Assembly (NCBI GenBank): GCA_017640505.1
Contig: JAEPQO010000001.1
Span: 1,876,625 to 1,940,624, forward strand
Origin: Rhodospirillales bacterium
Lineage (GTDB): Bacteria; Pseudomonadota; Alphaproteobacteria; Rhodospirillales; Casp-alpha2
Reading direction: 5' to 3'
DNA: 64,000 nucleotides
Shown: positions 24,533-33,732 of the stretch, in pieces
Layout: every line of letters begins with the position of its first letter
Position numbering within the stretch: position 1 is the first letter of the stretch
Program-made: the position numbers and the translations under genes
Notes under the pieces: generated by a model
What the model was told of the DNA's origin: nothing
The model's database searches: none
What the model saw: the letters and a program-made list of their open reading frames with translations, nothing else

Positions 24533-25258
24533 ATGACTTTCCGTTTTATTTTTTGGATGATTCTGGTGTGCCTGGTGTTTTCCGGCACTGCCGGGTGGAT
24601 TTTCTACGGGGACCGCGAGCCGGATCCGGAGGAGGCGGCGATCCAGGCATACAAGGTGGCACTCGACTCTGAGCGCCGTGCCGCCGAGACCGGTGACGTC
24701 GAAGACTGGACCCGCTATGCCCGCTCGCTTGCCACCGGGCCGGCGCAGTTCCGCAATCCGAAAGAGGCGATGCACTGGTACCGCAAGGCGGCGGATCGGG
24801 GCTATGCGCCGGCGCAGGTCGGTATTGGCGACCTTTTCGCCCACGGGGCGGGGGTCCGCGAAGATCATTACCGGGCGCAGGAGTGGTACAGTACGGCGGC
24901 GCGTCTGTCGAAAAACGCCGAGGCCCATTTCAAGGCCGGCGAAGGGTATTTTCGAGGATTAGGCGTGCCGCAGGATTACGGTGCCGCGCTGTCGTATTAC
25001 CAAGTCGCCGCGTCGCAGGGCCATCCCGTTGCCCAATATCTGATCGGATCCATGTACGAAGCCGGCTGGGGCGTTGAACGCGACCTGATCGAGGCCTGGG
25101 TCTGGTATAATCGCGCACTTCCGAAAGCCGCGTTCGTCAGCGCGCATGAGAAAGACTATGACGTCGCACGCGCGCTGGCCCGGACGGAACAGCACATGAA
25201 CCAGTCCCAGCTCGACGTCGCGAGAAAACGCCTCGCCGAGGCCGCAAACCGGTCCTGA
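24533..25258 (+). CDS. Sel1-repeat protein with N-terminal membrane anchor
   Basis: A 241-residue protein with an N-terminal hydrophobic helix at about residues 4-24, probably an uncleaved anchor, and at least three Sel1 repeats at about residues 75-190. The repeats show the pattern A..WYRKAADRGYAPAQVGIGDLF, then GVPQDYGAALSYYQVAASQG, then GVERDLIEAWVWYNRAL. Sel1 proteins act as scaffolds in envelope or signalling complexes; the partner here is unknown. It shares direction with the lipoprotein upstream and the HAD gene downstream, so one transcript is possible. Confidence 0.85.
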   Translation: MTFRFIFWMILVCLVFSGTAGWIFYGDREPDPEEAAIQAYKVALDSERRAAETGDVEDWTRYARSLATGPAQFRNPKEAMHWYRKAADRGYAPAQVGIGDLFAHGAGVREDHYRAQEWYSTAARLSKNAEAHFKAGEGYFRGLGVPQDYGAALSYYQVAASQGHPVAQYLIGSMYEAGWGVERDLIEAWVWYNRALPKAAFVSAHEKDYDVARALARTEQHMNQSQLDVARKRLAEAANRS

Positions 25259-25305
25259 GACGAACGTCGTTGACTGGGCGCCATCGCCCCCGCAACATCC
25301 GCTCC

Positions 25306-26061
25306 ATGACGATTTCAGCTGTTACCTTCGACCTTTGGGACACCGTTTTCGACGACGAGTCGGATGAACCAAAGCGGGCGGCGCAGGGGCTGCAAAGCAA
25401 ACCCGAAACCCGCCACGCGCTCCTTCTGGAAGCTGTTCAACGCCACCACGACATCACGCGTGCCGAAATTGACCTGGCCTACGGTGTCGCGAACGCCGCT
25501 TTCTATAAGGTTTGGCAGGAAGCCAGCATTACCTGGACCAATCGCGAGCGTCTCGGTGTGCTTTTGAAGGGCCTCGGCAAACCGTTGCCCGACGACGAAC
25601 TTGCGGCTCTTTCGGCGAATATGGAGCGGCTTGAGGTCGATATCCCGCCGGATATCCTGCCGGGCGTGAAGGATGCGATTCAACGCCTGAGCTCGCGCTA
25701 CAGGCTTTGCGTTGTGTCGGATACGATCGTGACGACGGGGGCCGGCCTTCGCGAAATGCTGGCCCATCACGACCTGTTGCAGTATTTCACCGGCTTTGCG
25801 TTTTCGGACGAGGTCGGACGGTCAAAGCCGCACCGGGCAATGTTCGAGGCCGCACGGGAACAGATGGACGTGCCGTTCGAGGAAATGGTGCATATCGGCG
25901 ACCGTGACAACAAGGACATCAAGGGGGCGCAGGCGCTTGGCATGAAGGCGATCCTCTATACGGCCAAGCGGGATGCGGATCGGTACTCCACGTCCGCCGA
26001 TGCGGTGTGTACCGATCACAAGGACCTTTTGGGTATCATAGACGCGTTGGCGGAGGACTGA
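25306..26061 (+). CDS. HAD-superfamily hydrolase
   Basis: A 251-residue haloacid-dehalogenase-like hydrolase. Motif I is TFDLWDTVFDDE, with the nucleophile Asp at residue 8 and Trp at the position before the second Asp. Motif II is the Ser/Thr after VVSDT. Motif III is the Lys in VGRSKPHRAMF. Motif IV is HIGDRDNKDIKGAQ. The helical cap between residues 20 and 90 is of the C1 type, which favours a small phosphorylated metabolite. The start at 25306 places motif I at the usual distance; the upstream extension has no ribosome-binding site. It overlaps no neighbour and is 4 bp before the amidotransferase gene. Confidence 0.85.
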   Translation: MTISAVTFDLWDTVFDDESDEPKRAAQGLQSKPETRHALLLEAVQRHHDITRAEIDLAYGVANAAFYKVWQEASITWTNRERLGVLLKGLGKPLPDDELAALSANMERLEVDIPPDILPGVKDAIQRLSSRYRLCVVSDTIVTTGAGLREMLAHHDLLQYFTGFAFSDEVGRSKPHRAMFEAAREQMDVPFEEMVHIGDRDNKDIKGAQALGMKAILYTAKRDADRYSTSADAVCTDHKDLLGIIDALAED

Positions 26062-26065
26062 GGGC

Positions 26066-26917
26066 ATGGCTGACGGTAAGGGCAGGTCGCCGAAGATTCT
26101 GATCGCGGACGGCAACACCAGGGACCGCAACGAAGCCATGCTGGCGGTCGGCGGTGAGCTGGGCGCGGCGCTTTATGCGAATGAAATCCGCCGCATGTTC
26201 CCGCATGCGGAACTGGTGACAATCTATCCGGCGGACGGTGACGCCTACCTGCCGAAAGGGGTCGGCCTTGCCGACTTCGACGGCATGGTCATGGGCGGTT
26301 CGGGCCTGCACGCGTTCGACCAGGACCCGGAAGTAACACGCCAGGTGGACCTGATGCGCGACGCGCTCGATGCCGGCATGCCGGTGCTGGGGTCTTGCTG
26401 GGGGCTGCAGGTGGCAGCGGCGGCGACAGGAGGTACCGTCAACCAAAGCCCGCGCGGCCGCGAGGTCGGTGTCGCGCGCAAGATTTCGCTGACCGCGGCG
26501 GGACGCGGGCACGCGCTTTATTGCGACAAGCCGGCCGTGTTCGACAGCCCGTGCATCCATTATGACGAGGTCACGCATCTGCCGTCAGGGTCCGTGGTGC
26601 TGGCCGAAAACGCGCATTCCGCGGTGCAGGCCGCCGTCATCCGCAAGGGGGCAGGGGTGTTCTGGGGGGTCCAGTACCATCCCGAATTCAACGTGCCGCA
26701 CCTGGCCAACCTCTATCGCCGCTACAAGGACGATATGCTGAGCCAGGGATACTTTGTCGACGAGGACGACCTGGAGCGCTACTGCAACGAGCTTTCCGCG
26801 TTGCACCAGGATCCGAGCCGGCTGGACCTGCGCTGGCGGCTCGGCATAGACGACGATATTCTGGATGCGGACATCCGTTGCCGGGAAATCCGTAACTGGG
26901 TGGAAAGCCTGGGTTAG
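26066..26917 (+). CDS. Class I glutamine amidotransferase-like protein
   Basis: A 283-residue protein with a class I glutamine amidotransferase domain at about residues 10-220. The catalytic Cys is in GSCWGLQVAA and the His-Glu pair in VQYHPEFN. It resembles the stand-alone GuaA-like group, with a C-terminal helical extension of about 60 residues. The domain transfers ammonia from glutamine or cleaves gamma-glutamyl bonds. No synthase partner is adjacent, so the acceptor is unknown. It is 4 bp after the HAD gene and convergent with marC. Confidence 0.85.
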   Translation: MADGKGRSPKILIADGNTRDRNEAMLAVGGELGAALYANEIRRMFPHAELVTIYPADGDAYLPKGVGLADFDGMVMGGSGLHAFDQDPEVTRQVDLMRDALDAGMPVLGSCWGLQVAAAATGGTVNQSPRGREVGVARKISLTAAGRGHALYCDKPAVFDSPCIHYDEVTHLPSGSVVLAENAHSAVQAAVIRKGAGVFWGVQYHPEFNVPHLANLYRRYKDDMLSQGYFVDEDDLERYCNELSALHQDPSRLDLRWRLGIDDDILDADIRCREIRNWVESLG

Positions 26918-26918
26918 G

Positions 26919-27575
26919 TCAGCCGATGCCCTGCAGCAGATTGCTGCCACGGATGCCGTCGAAGATGAACTGAACGGCGAGCGCCGTCAGCAATACACCA
27001 ATCACCCGTGAAATGACGTTGAGGCCGGTGACGCCGAGCAGCTTCTGCACCTGCGTCGCCATCAGCAGGAATGTCAGCGAGAGGGCGAGGTTGGCCAGCA
27101 ATGCGCCGAGCACGGCGGCCGTCTTGAGGGGATCGCCATGCGCATCCGCCATCAACAGCACCACGGCGCCCATGGTGCCGGCGCCCGCGATCAGCGGCGT
27201 CGCCAGCGGAAAGACGGAGAGGTCCGTGCGGTGGGTGGATTCCTCGGCCTCTTCCTCGGTCGTCGAACTGATGCCGCTGGAATGCGCCAGCACCATGTTT
27301 ATGCCGACCAGCAGCAGGAGGATGCCGCCGGCAGTCTTGAGCGACGCGAGCGTGATCCCGAGGTAGCCCAACACCGATTTGCCGAAGAACGCGAAGGCGA
27401 GCAGGATGCCCGCGGCCACCAGCACGCCCTTGATCGCCGTCCGGCGCCGTTGCGCGGGCGGCATGCCGGCCGTCAATCCGGCATAGATCGCCGCCACGTC
27501 GATCGGGCCGATCACGGCGAAGAATGTCGTGAAGGCCACCAGCGCGGTTTCGATGACCTTGGGTGAAAGTTCCAT
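26919..27575 (-). CDS. MarC family inner-membrane protein
   Basis: A 218-residue integral membrane protein with six predicted helices, of the MarC/UPF0056 family. The N-terminal helix begins FTTFFAVIGPIDVAAIYAGLTAG, and the repeat half contains FPLATPLIAGAGTMGAVVLLM, the conserved PLA.PL..GPG region. The loop between the halves is acidic (TEEEAEESTHRTD). The family function is unsettled; a drug-resistance role was withdrawn. It is convergent with the amidotransferase gene, with a 1-bp gap, and divergent from the lipase-like gene. Confidence 0.88.
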   Translation of the reverse strand: MELSPKVIETALVAFTTFFAVIGPIDVAAIYAGLTAGMPPAQRRRTAIKGVLVAAGILLAFAFFGKSVLGYLGITLASLKTAGGILLLLVGINMVLAHSSGISSTTEEEAEESTHRTDLSVFPLATPLIAGAGTMGAVVLLMADAHGDPLKTAAVLGALLANLALSLTFLLMATQVQKLLGVTGLNVISRVIGVLLTALAVQFIFDGIRGSNLLQGIG

Positions 27576-27663
27576 GTATCTCGCCCCCTTGGTTCAAGGA
27601 ACAACGGATTGGACATAGGGTCAACGGCGTTTCCGGCCGGGCGTATAGCCGCTACGCTGGCGT

Positions 27664-28410
27664 ATGCCGCCCGAAGAGCCCGCCTTTGTCTTCCTGCACG
27701 GTTTCATGGTCCGCGCAGAGACGCATGTCCTCGGCCTCACGTTCGAGTATTTCCGTGGTCTGCGCGATGTCGTCGTCGAAAACGGGATCACCGTGCGGGT
27801 GCCGCAGATGCCCTTCCGAGCAGGGATCGACGTGCGTGCAGACGCGGTCCGGCAGGTGCTGGATGAACTGCCGCATGATCGGGTCGCGCTGGTGGGCGTC
27901 AGCATGGGCGGGCTGGTCGCCCGCGCGCTGGCGGTGCGGCATGATCCGGACAGGCGTGTCGAGGCTGTCATGACCATCGCCACGCCACATCGGGGCTCGC
28001 CACTCGCCGATCATGCGTTGTCGACAGAAACCCGTTTGCCCGGTTGGCTCGTCGATCAGTTCCGGCCGGCGTTCGCGGATTTGTCGACGCCGGGCGCGGC
28101 CGAGTTCAATGCGCGGACGCCCGACCGGGACGACGTCCGGTACCTGTCATGGGGGTTCTCGAGACCGGGGAACGAAATGCCGATACCCCTTAAACGCAAG
28201 GAAAAGCAGATCTTTGAGTTGGAGGGCGAGAACGACGGCATGGTGTCTGTCACCTCATCGAAATGGGGTGAAAAATTCACCTACGACCGGGCCGATCACT
28301 TCGAAACCATCGGCTGGTCGCCGAAGCTGCCGGACAGGGCGACGGGGCGTCCGTTCGATCAGCGCCAGTTGTGGCGGGATGTGATCGCCGCCGGGCGGAA
28401 AGCGCCTTAA
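27664..28410 (+). CDS. Alpha/beta hydrolase, lipase-like
   Basis: A 248-residue serine hydrolase. The oxyanion region is FVFLHGFMVRAE, the nucleophile elbow is GVSMGGLVARAL (Ser at about residue 81), and TIATPHRGSPLADHAL is the lipase motif seen in triacylglycerol lipases of this group. The acid and His are probably the Asp in ENDGMV and the His in ADHFETIGW near residue 217. No signal peptide is present, so it is cytoplasmic. The substrate is unknown; a short-chain ester or a polyhydroxyalkanoate-derived oligomer is possible. Its stop overlaps the convergent alcohol dehydrogenase gene by 4 bp. Confidence 0.8.
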   Translation: MPPEEPAFVFLHGFMVRAETHVLGLTFEYFRGLRDVVVENGITVRVPQMPFRAGIDVRADAVRQVLDELPHDRVALVGVSMGGLVARALAVRHDPDRRVEAVMTIATPHRGSPLADHALSTETRLPGWLVDQFRPAFADLSTPGAAEFNARTPDRDDVRYLSWGFSRPGNEMPIPLKRKEKQIFELEGENDGMVSVTSSKWGEKFTYDRADHFETIGWSPKLPDRATGRPFDQRQLWRDVIAAGRKAP

Positions 28411-29576
28411 AGCGTTCCCGCCATCGACGCGTCGTACATCTGGCGCATTTCCTTCTCGCCGACGAACACCGGGTTGCCGCCGGCGGTCGGGTCTTCGGCG
28501 GCCATTTTCGACAGCTCATCCAGACGCGCGCCGTCGACGCCGAGTTCGGCGGCCGTGTGCGGAATATCGAATTCCTTGCGCAGATCGAGCACCCAATTCT
28601 GCACGTCGTCGAAGCCGTCGCCGATGCCCAGCCAGCGGGCGAGGCGGGTGAGCTTTTCATCGATGGCGTCGCGGTTGAAGGCGAGCACGTAGGGCATGAA
28701 GACGGCGTTGGTCAGGCCGTGGTGCGTATCGAACACCGCGCCGACCGGGTGCGACAGCGAGTGGATCGCGCCCAGGCCCTTCTGGAAGGCGACCGCCCCC
28801 ATGGCGGCAGCCGACATCATGTGCGCACGCGCCGTCAGGTTGGAGCCGTCCTTGACCGCGATCGGCAGCCATTCCTTGACGAGACGCATGCCCTCGACGG
28901 CGATGCCTTCACCCATCGGGTGATAGAACGGCGAGCAATAGGCCTCGAGGCAGTGCGCCAGCGCGTCCATGCCGGTCCACGCCGTGATGTTGGCGGGCAG
29001 ACCCTGCACCAGTTCCGGGTCGCAGATGACGACGGCGGGCAGCAGCTTCGGATGAAAAATGATCTTCTTGGTGTGCGTGCTTTCGTCGGTGATGACACCG
29101 GCGCGACCGACTTCGGAGCCGGTGCCCGACGTCGTCGGCACGGCGATGATCGGCGCGATGCCGTCGGGATCGGCGAGTTTCCAGTTGCTGCCGACGTCCT
29201 CAAAATCCCAGATCGGCCGGGTCTGACCCACCATCAGCGCAATGCACTTGGCGCAGTCCATGGCGCTGCCGCCGCCCCACGCGATAATGCCGTCGTGATT
29301 GCCGGACCGATAGGCCTCAAGCCCCGCTTCGACGTTGGCATTCACCGGGTTGCCCTTGACGTCCGAGAACACCGCGCCCGGCACGCCAGCGGCCTCCAGT
29401 TCGGAAAGCGCGGCGGGGATCATCGGCAGGCCCGCGAGACCCGGGTCCGTCACCAAAAGGGGACGATTGATACCCTGTTCCTTGCACACTTTGCCGATCT
29501 CCGAGATGCGGCCTGTACCGAAACGGATGGCGGTCGGGTAGCTCCAGTTTCCGGAAAGCTGGGGGGCATTGCTCAT
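28407..29576 (-). CDS. Iron-containing alcohol dehydrogenase
   Basis: A 389-residue group III alcohol dehydrogenase that interconverts alcohols and aldehydes with NAD(P). The nucleotide motif is GGGSAMDCAKCIAL. Metal-binding histidines lie in GMDALAHCLEAYCSPFYHP, IHSLSHPVGAVFDTHHGLTNA, and DTHHG. TTSGTGSEVGRAGVIT is the family signature region. The ATG at 29576 is preferred over an adjacent TTG. It is a single gene between a lipase-like gene and a FecR gene, so its substrate cannot be inferred. Confidence 0.92.
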   Translation of the reverse strand: MSNAPQLSGNWSYPTAIRFGTGRISEIGKVCKEQGINRPLLVTDPGLAGLPMIPAALSELEAAGVPGAVFSDVKGNPVNANVEAGLEAYRSGNHDGIIAWGGGSAMDCAKCIALMVGQTRPIWDFEDVGSNWKLADPDGIAPIIAVPTTSGTGSEVGRAGVITDESTHTKKIIFHPKLLPAVVICDPELVQGLPANITAWTGMDALAHCLEAYCSPFYHPMGEGIAVEGMRLVKEWLPIAVKDGSNLTARAHMMSAAAMGAVAFQKGLGAIHSLSHPVGAVFDTHHGLTNAVFMPYVLAFNRDAIDEKLTRLARWLGIGDGFDDVQNWVLDLRKEFDIPHTAAELGVDGARLDELSKMAAEDPTAGGNPVFVGEKEMRQMYDASMAGTL

Positions 29577-29678
29577 CAAATTATCTCCTCGTCACGGGCT
29601 TTCCGAATATAGGACGCAGGGCCGGTTCGCAATGCACAAAAGAAGTTGCTTAAACGCGAGTCTTCGTTGCGCAATTGC

Positions 29679-30308
29679 CTAGTTCGAAAAGGCGACCGTC
29701 GCGCCGGCGCGCTGCAGTTTTTCCGGGCTCCAAGGGCTTGGTGCCGTTGGCGTCGCACCCTTGCCGGATATCGCAGTGCCTTCGCCGACCGTATCGAGCT
29801 CGACGATACCAGCTTTGGTCTCAACATAGACCCCTTTGCCGTCGAGCAGCGCGACCTCGAAGTCGTTTTCCAGTGTGCCGCCCCAGAACGTGGTGCCGCG
29901 GATGCCGATCGTCGCCGTGTCGGTTTCGACGACCATCGACGCGTCGGCAAGCTGCATCATCGAGCCGCTGGTCATGGAGAACGCGCCCTTCATCAGGCGC
30001 ATGACGGCATTGCCGCCGTTTTGTTCGAGAACGAATTCGACGACAGAGAACTGCGCGCGTTCGCCCAGCTGAACGGTGGTGCCGTCTGTGAACGTCAGTT
30101 CCAGCCGGGCGTCCTTGCCGGTGGATACGATGTCGCCGAGCTGCACGTCGCTACCGACATCGAGCGGGCGGGGCAGTGCATCCTGCATGGCGACCGCCGC
30201 TTTTTCGATCCGTGACACCTTGGCAACGATGTCGGAATTTTGCTGCTGCGCGGCGGTGGGCACAGCGATCAGGACAAAAAGACAAAGAAAAATGGACAAT
30301 TGGCGCAT
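29679..30308 (-). CDS. FecR-domain periplasmic protein
   Basis: A 209-residue protein with a cleavable signal peptide (IFLCLFVLIAVPTAAQ) and a FecR domain at about residues 45-150. Typical parts are DVQLGDIVSTGKDARLELTFTDGT, LGERAQFSVVEF and IGIRGTTFWGG. It differs from anti-sigma FecR proteins, which have a cytoplasmic anti-sigma part and a membrane helix; here the domain is free in the periplasm. No sigma factor or TonB receptor is adjacent, so iron signalling is not supported. A role in a surface or secretion complex is only a guess. Confidence 0.8.
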   Translation of the reverse strand: MRQLSIFLCLFVLIAVPTAAQQQNSDIVAKVSRIEKAAVAMQDALPRPLDVGSDVQLGDIVSTGKDARLELTFTDGTTVQLGERAQFSVVEFVLEQNGGNAVMRLMKGAFSMTSGSMMQLADASMVVETDTATIGIRGTTFWGGTLENDFEVALLDGKGVYVETKAGIVELDTVGEGTAISGKGATPTAPSPWSPEKLQRAGATVAFSN

Positions 30309-30445
30309 AACTGTTCCTTCCGCTAAAAAAGCTTCGCCCTTGCCCTCAAGCTATTGATTTTTATTGGCGTATCCACGCAAAGGGGACTGCGTGTGTCAAA
30401 CGCTTTCCCGGCAATACTTGTAACTTTTACGTGTGGATTGGCCAA

Positions 30446-31828
30446 TCAGATTATCTCGAAATAGCGTTCCATTTCCCAATCGGTGATATGGCGGCGGAAT
30501 TCGCGTTCCTCCCACTCGCGGCTGGCGGCGTAGTGGTCAACGAAAACGTCGCCGAACATGTCGCGCGCGACCTTGGAGGATTTCAGGCGCCCGGCCGCCT
30601 CGAACAGCGTCGTCGGCAATGCCAGCTTCTTGGGGAATTTCTTTTCGTAGGCGTTGCCCTCGATCTTGGGTTCCGGCGTCAGCCCGGCTTCGATACCGTG
30701 CAGGCCCGATGCGATGGCGGCGGCGAGCGCCAGATAGGGATTACAGTCGGCCGCCGAGACCCTGTACTCGACCCGCTGCGACTTCTCGGAACCCTTGACG
30801 ACACGGAGCGCACAGGTCCGGTTGTCGACCCCCCATGTGGCGTCCGTCGGCGCCCAGAAGCCGGGGATCAGGCGTGTGTAACTGTTGACCGTCGGCGCGA
30901 TCATGGCGAGGAATTCCGGCATCAGTTTCTGTTGGCCGGCGACGAATTGCGTCATGGTCTTGCTCATACCGTCCGGATCCTTGGCGTCATAAAACGCGGA
31001 TTTGCCTGTACTTTTTCCCGATCCCTTCTTGTTGAGCGAGATATGAATATGCCCCGACTGGCCCGGCCAGTCCGGCGACCACTTGGCCATGAATGTGGCC
31101 ATCAGGCCGTGCTTTTGCGCCATGATCTTGGCGAACGTCTTGAACATGGAGGCCTTGTCGGCAGCGGCCATCGCGCCGTCGACCGAGATCGCGGCTTCGA
31201 GCACGCCTGGGCCGGTTTCCTCGTGCAGGCCTTCCAGCTTCATGTCCATTTCGACGCACCCGTCGAGGAGTTCGCGGTAGAGATCGCTTTCGACCGTATT
31301 GCGCAGAACCGAATACCCGAAGAACCCCGGTGCCAGCGGTTTCATGTCGCGGTAGTTCTTTTCGCGGACGCTGTGCGGCGTTTCCTCGAACACGAAGAAC
31401 TCGAATTCGAAACCCGCGTTGACCGTGTAACCCATCTTATCGGCGCGTTCGAGCACGCGGCGCAGCGTGCCACGCGGGCAAACGTCTTCGTATTTGCCGG
31501 CAAATTCGCCAAGAAAGAACAGCATGTCGTCTTCCCACGCGATATCGCGGCAGCTTTCCGGGAGAAGTCGAACTTCAGCGTCCGGGTAACCCGTGTGCCA
31601 ACCCGTGATCGACACATTGTCGTAGAGCTGGTCATAGGAATCCCAGCCGACGACGACGTCGCAGAATCCGAAACCTTTTTCGAGCGCGGACAGGAATTTG
31701 TCCCGGCCCATGTATTTGCCCCGCATGATGCCGTCGATGTCGAATACGCCCACTTTGACATACTCAAGGCCGCGTTCCTTGATGATCGCCTTGGCATCGG
31801 CGATGGATTTTACATTGCGCGCATACAT
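30446..31828 (-). CDS. Glutamine synthetase family protein (GlnA-like)
   Basis: A 460-residue enzyme with the glutamine-synthetase beta-grasp and catalytic domains. Recognisable parts are VFDIDGIMRGKYM near the start, FEFEFFVF for the metal-binding Glu, GQSGHIHISL for the ATP-site His, and DNRTCALRVVKG, the Arg motif. The adenylylation site and C-terminal features of housekeeping GlnA are absent. It resembles gamma-glutamylpolyamine or gamma-glutamyl-amine ligases and type III-like homologues, so the amine partner is open. GGGGG precedes the ATG. No polyamine genes are adjacent. A 12-bp palindrome (GATTGGCCAATC) overlaps the stop. Confidence 0.85.
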   Translation of the reverse strand: MYARNVKSIADAKAIIKERGLEYVKVGVFDIDGIMRGKYMGRDKFLSALEKGFGFCDVVVGWDSYDQLYDNVSITGWHTGYPDAEVRLLPESCRDIAWEDDMLFFLGEFAGKYEDVCPRGTLRRVLERADKMGYTVNAGFEFEFFVFEETPHSVREKNYRDMKPLAPGFFGYSVLRNTVESDLYRELLDGCVEMDMKLEGLHEETGPGVLEAAISVDGAMAAADKASMFKTFAKIMAQKHGLMATFMAKWSPDWPGQSGHIHISLNKKGSGKSTGKSAFYDAKDPDGMSKTMTQFVAGQQKLMPEFLAMIAPTVNSYTRLIPGFWAPTDATWGVDNRTCALRVVKGSEKSQRVEYRVSAADCNPYLALAAAIASGLHGIEAGLTPEPKIEGNAYEKKFPKKLALPTTLFEAAGRLKSSKVARDMFGDVFVDHYAASREWEEREFRRHITDWEMERYFEII

Positions 31829-31953
31829 GCGGAACCCCCTGATGAACCTATTGTGATTTATGCTAGTTTAGGGGTGTCGCCCCCCTTGCGCCAAGCGCAT
31901 CATTGCCCTTGAAACGATTATTTGGGCTGGTTTTTCAGGATATTCGGCCGGAC

Positions 31954-33732
31954 ATGGAAATCGATCTGACGGAAACGCTGAGACGTGGTATCGCGCGCCA
32001 TCAGGCCGGTGATCTTGACGCCGCGTCGGCTGCTTACGAGGAAATTCTGACGGTCGCACCAGGGCATGCTGATGCACTTCATCTGAAGGGCCTGGTCGCT
32101 TATCAGCGTGGCGATCATGAGGCTGCCGTCTCCTCGATTTCCAAAGCCATCGACATGGACGGGAATGTCGCACTTTATCACGCCAACCTTGGCCGCGTGC
32201 TGAGGGCGTTCGGGGACAACGCCGGCGCGGTCGACGCGTTCAGGCACGCCGTTCAGATCGAACCCGATACCGCGGGCCTGCATGCGGACATGGCCTCGGC
32301 GTTATTGGGTGCAGGTGACGCCGACGCGGCCCGGGCGCGGGCGAATTTGGCGATAGAAATCGACCCGAATTCCGGTGAGGCGCATGTCAATCTCGGTCTG
32401 GCACTGCAGGATCTCTATGGCCCGGCAAACGACGATGCCGTCCGTGCTTTTCGCCGCGCCATTGAGTTGGCGCCGCAACTGCCGGGCGCATACCTCGGCC
32501 TTGGTGTAGCGTTGCATGAGCAGGGCGATAGAGAAGGTGCAACGGCGGCGTATGTGCAGGCCATTACGCTCAACCCGAACTTTATCGAGGCGCACTGTAA
32601 CCTTGGGAACTTGGCGCGCGATGCGCTGTCGTTCGATAAAGCGGTCGGGCATTACCGACGTGCGCTCGACATCGATGCCGCTCAGCCTCAGGTCTGGGGA
32701 AATCTCGCGGTCGTTCTACAGGAAACGGGGCAACTCGATGCTGCGTTGCGTGCCTACGATAAGGCGATCGAATACGCGCCGGCGGATCCGGATATCCGCC
32801 GCAACCGCGGTATGGCGCTGCTGGCAAAGGGGCATTTCGTCGAAGGATGGCAGGATTATGAATACCGCTGGCAGACCACCCGATTCCGCAAGCTGGCCCG
32901 GGAATGGCCGGTGCCGGCTTGGGACGGCAGCGATTTGACCGGCAAACGCATTCTTGTTCATGCGGAGCAGGGACTGGGCGACACGCTTCAGTTCTGCCGG
33001 TACCTTCCGATATTGCACAAACTGGGTGCGGTTGTCGTATTCGAATGCGCGGACGCGCTGCGGCCCTTGATGGACACGTTGTCGGGCGCCAGTGATGTGA
33101 TCGCGCCGCGGCCGGACCTGCCGGCGGTTGACTATCATGCGCCATTATTAAGCCTGCCGCGCCTCGTCGGCACGACGGCCGCCAGCATTCCCGCAGACGT
33201 GCCCTATCTGAGCGCTTCCCAAGCGCGACTGTCGGCCTGGCATCAAGTCGTTGCGGCTATGCCCGGCGAAAAGAAGATCGGGATCGCCTGGCGTGGCAGC
33301 CCGGATCATCCCCGCGATGCCGTTCGTTCACCCGGACTGGCGCCGTTCATGGCATTGCTGGCGATGGAGGGCGTGACGCTCGTCTCGCTGCAGAAAGAGG
33401 GCGCGGCGAACGAGTTGGCCACAGTCCCACGGGCCGACAAGGTCATCGATCCGACCGCGAACCTCAAAGACTTCGCGGATACGGCCGCGCTGATGATGCA
33501 GCTCGACGCGATCGTCTCATGCGACAGTGCGCCGCTCCACCTCGCAGGCGCATTGGGTCTTCCCGCATTCGCCGTGCTGCCGCACGTCGCCGAATGGCGA
33601 TGGGGAACCGAAGCAGAAAAAACACCCTGGTATCCGGCGATGACGCTGTTACGTCAGCCGGAACCAGGGGATTGGGAATCTGTATTCGAAAAGCTCGCCG
33701 GGCTTATTGCCACGGCATCGAGAACGTCTTGA
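31954..33732 (+). CDS. Tetratricopeptide repeat protein with glycosyltransferase-like C-terminus
   Basis: A 592-residue protein. Residues about 5-300 form eight or nine TPR units, for example [22 protein letters not shown] and [22 protein letters not shown]. Residues about 330-590 resemble a GT9/heptosyltransferase-like GT-B half: [23 protein letters not shown], then [18 protein letters not shown], and near the end [21 protein letters not shown]. This TPR-GT fusion is common in alphaproteobacteria, where it may glycosylate proteins. The ATG at 31954 was chosen over an upstream TTG. The last 29 bp overlap the convergent phnY gene. Confidence 0.82.
   Translation: MEIDLTETLRRGIARHQAGDLDAASAAYEEILTVAPGHADALHLKGLVAYQRGDHEAAVSSISKAIDMDGNVALYHANLGRVLRAFGDNAGAVDAFRHAVQIEPDTAGLHADMASALLGAGDADAARARANLAIEIDPNSGEAHVNLGLALQDLYGPANDDAVRAFRRAIELAPQLPGAYLGLGVALHEQGDREGATAAYVQAITLNPNFIEAHCNLGNLARDALSFDKAVGHYRRALDIDAAQPQVWGNLAVVLQETGQLDAALRAYDKAIEYAPADPDIRRNRGMALLAKGHFVEGWQDYEYRWQTTRFRKLAREWPVPAWDGSDLTGKRILVHAEQGLGDTLQFCRYLPILHKLGAVVVFECADALRPLMDTLSGASDVIAPRPDLPAVDYHAPLLSLPRLVGTTAASIPADVPYLSASQARLSAWHQVVAAMPGEKKIGIAWRGSPDHPRDAVRSPGLAPFMALLAMEGVTLVSLQKEGAANELATVPRADKVIDPTANLKDFADTAALMMQLDAIVSCDSAPLHLAGALGLPAFAVLPHVAEWRWGTEAEKTPWYPAMTLLRQPEPGDWESVFEKLAGLIATASRTS

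Noticed and set aside
30431-31912. A 493-codon + strand frame over the glutamine synthetase homologue
   Set aside because: Antisense shadow; the minus strand has the catalytic motifs.
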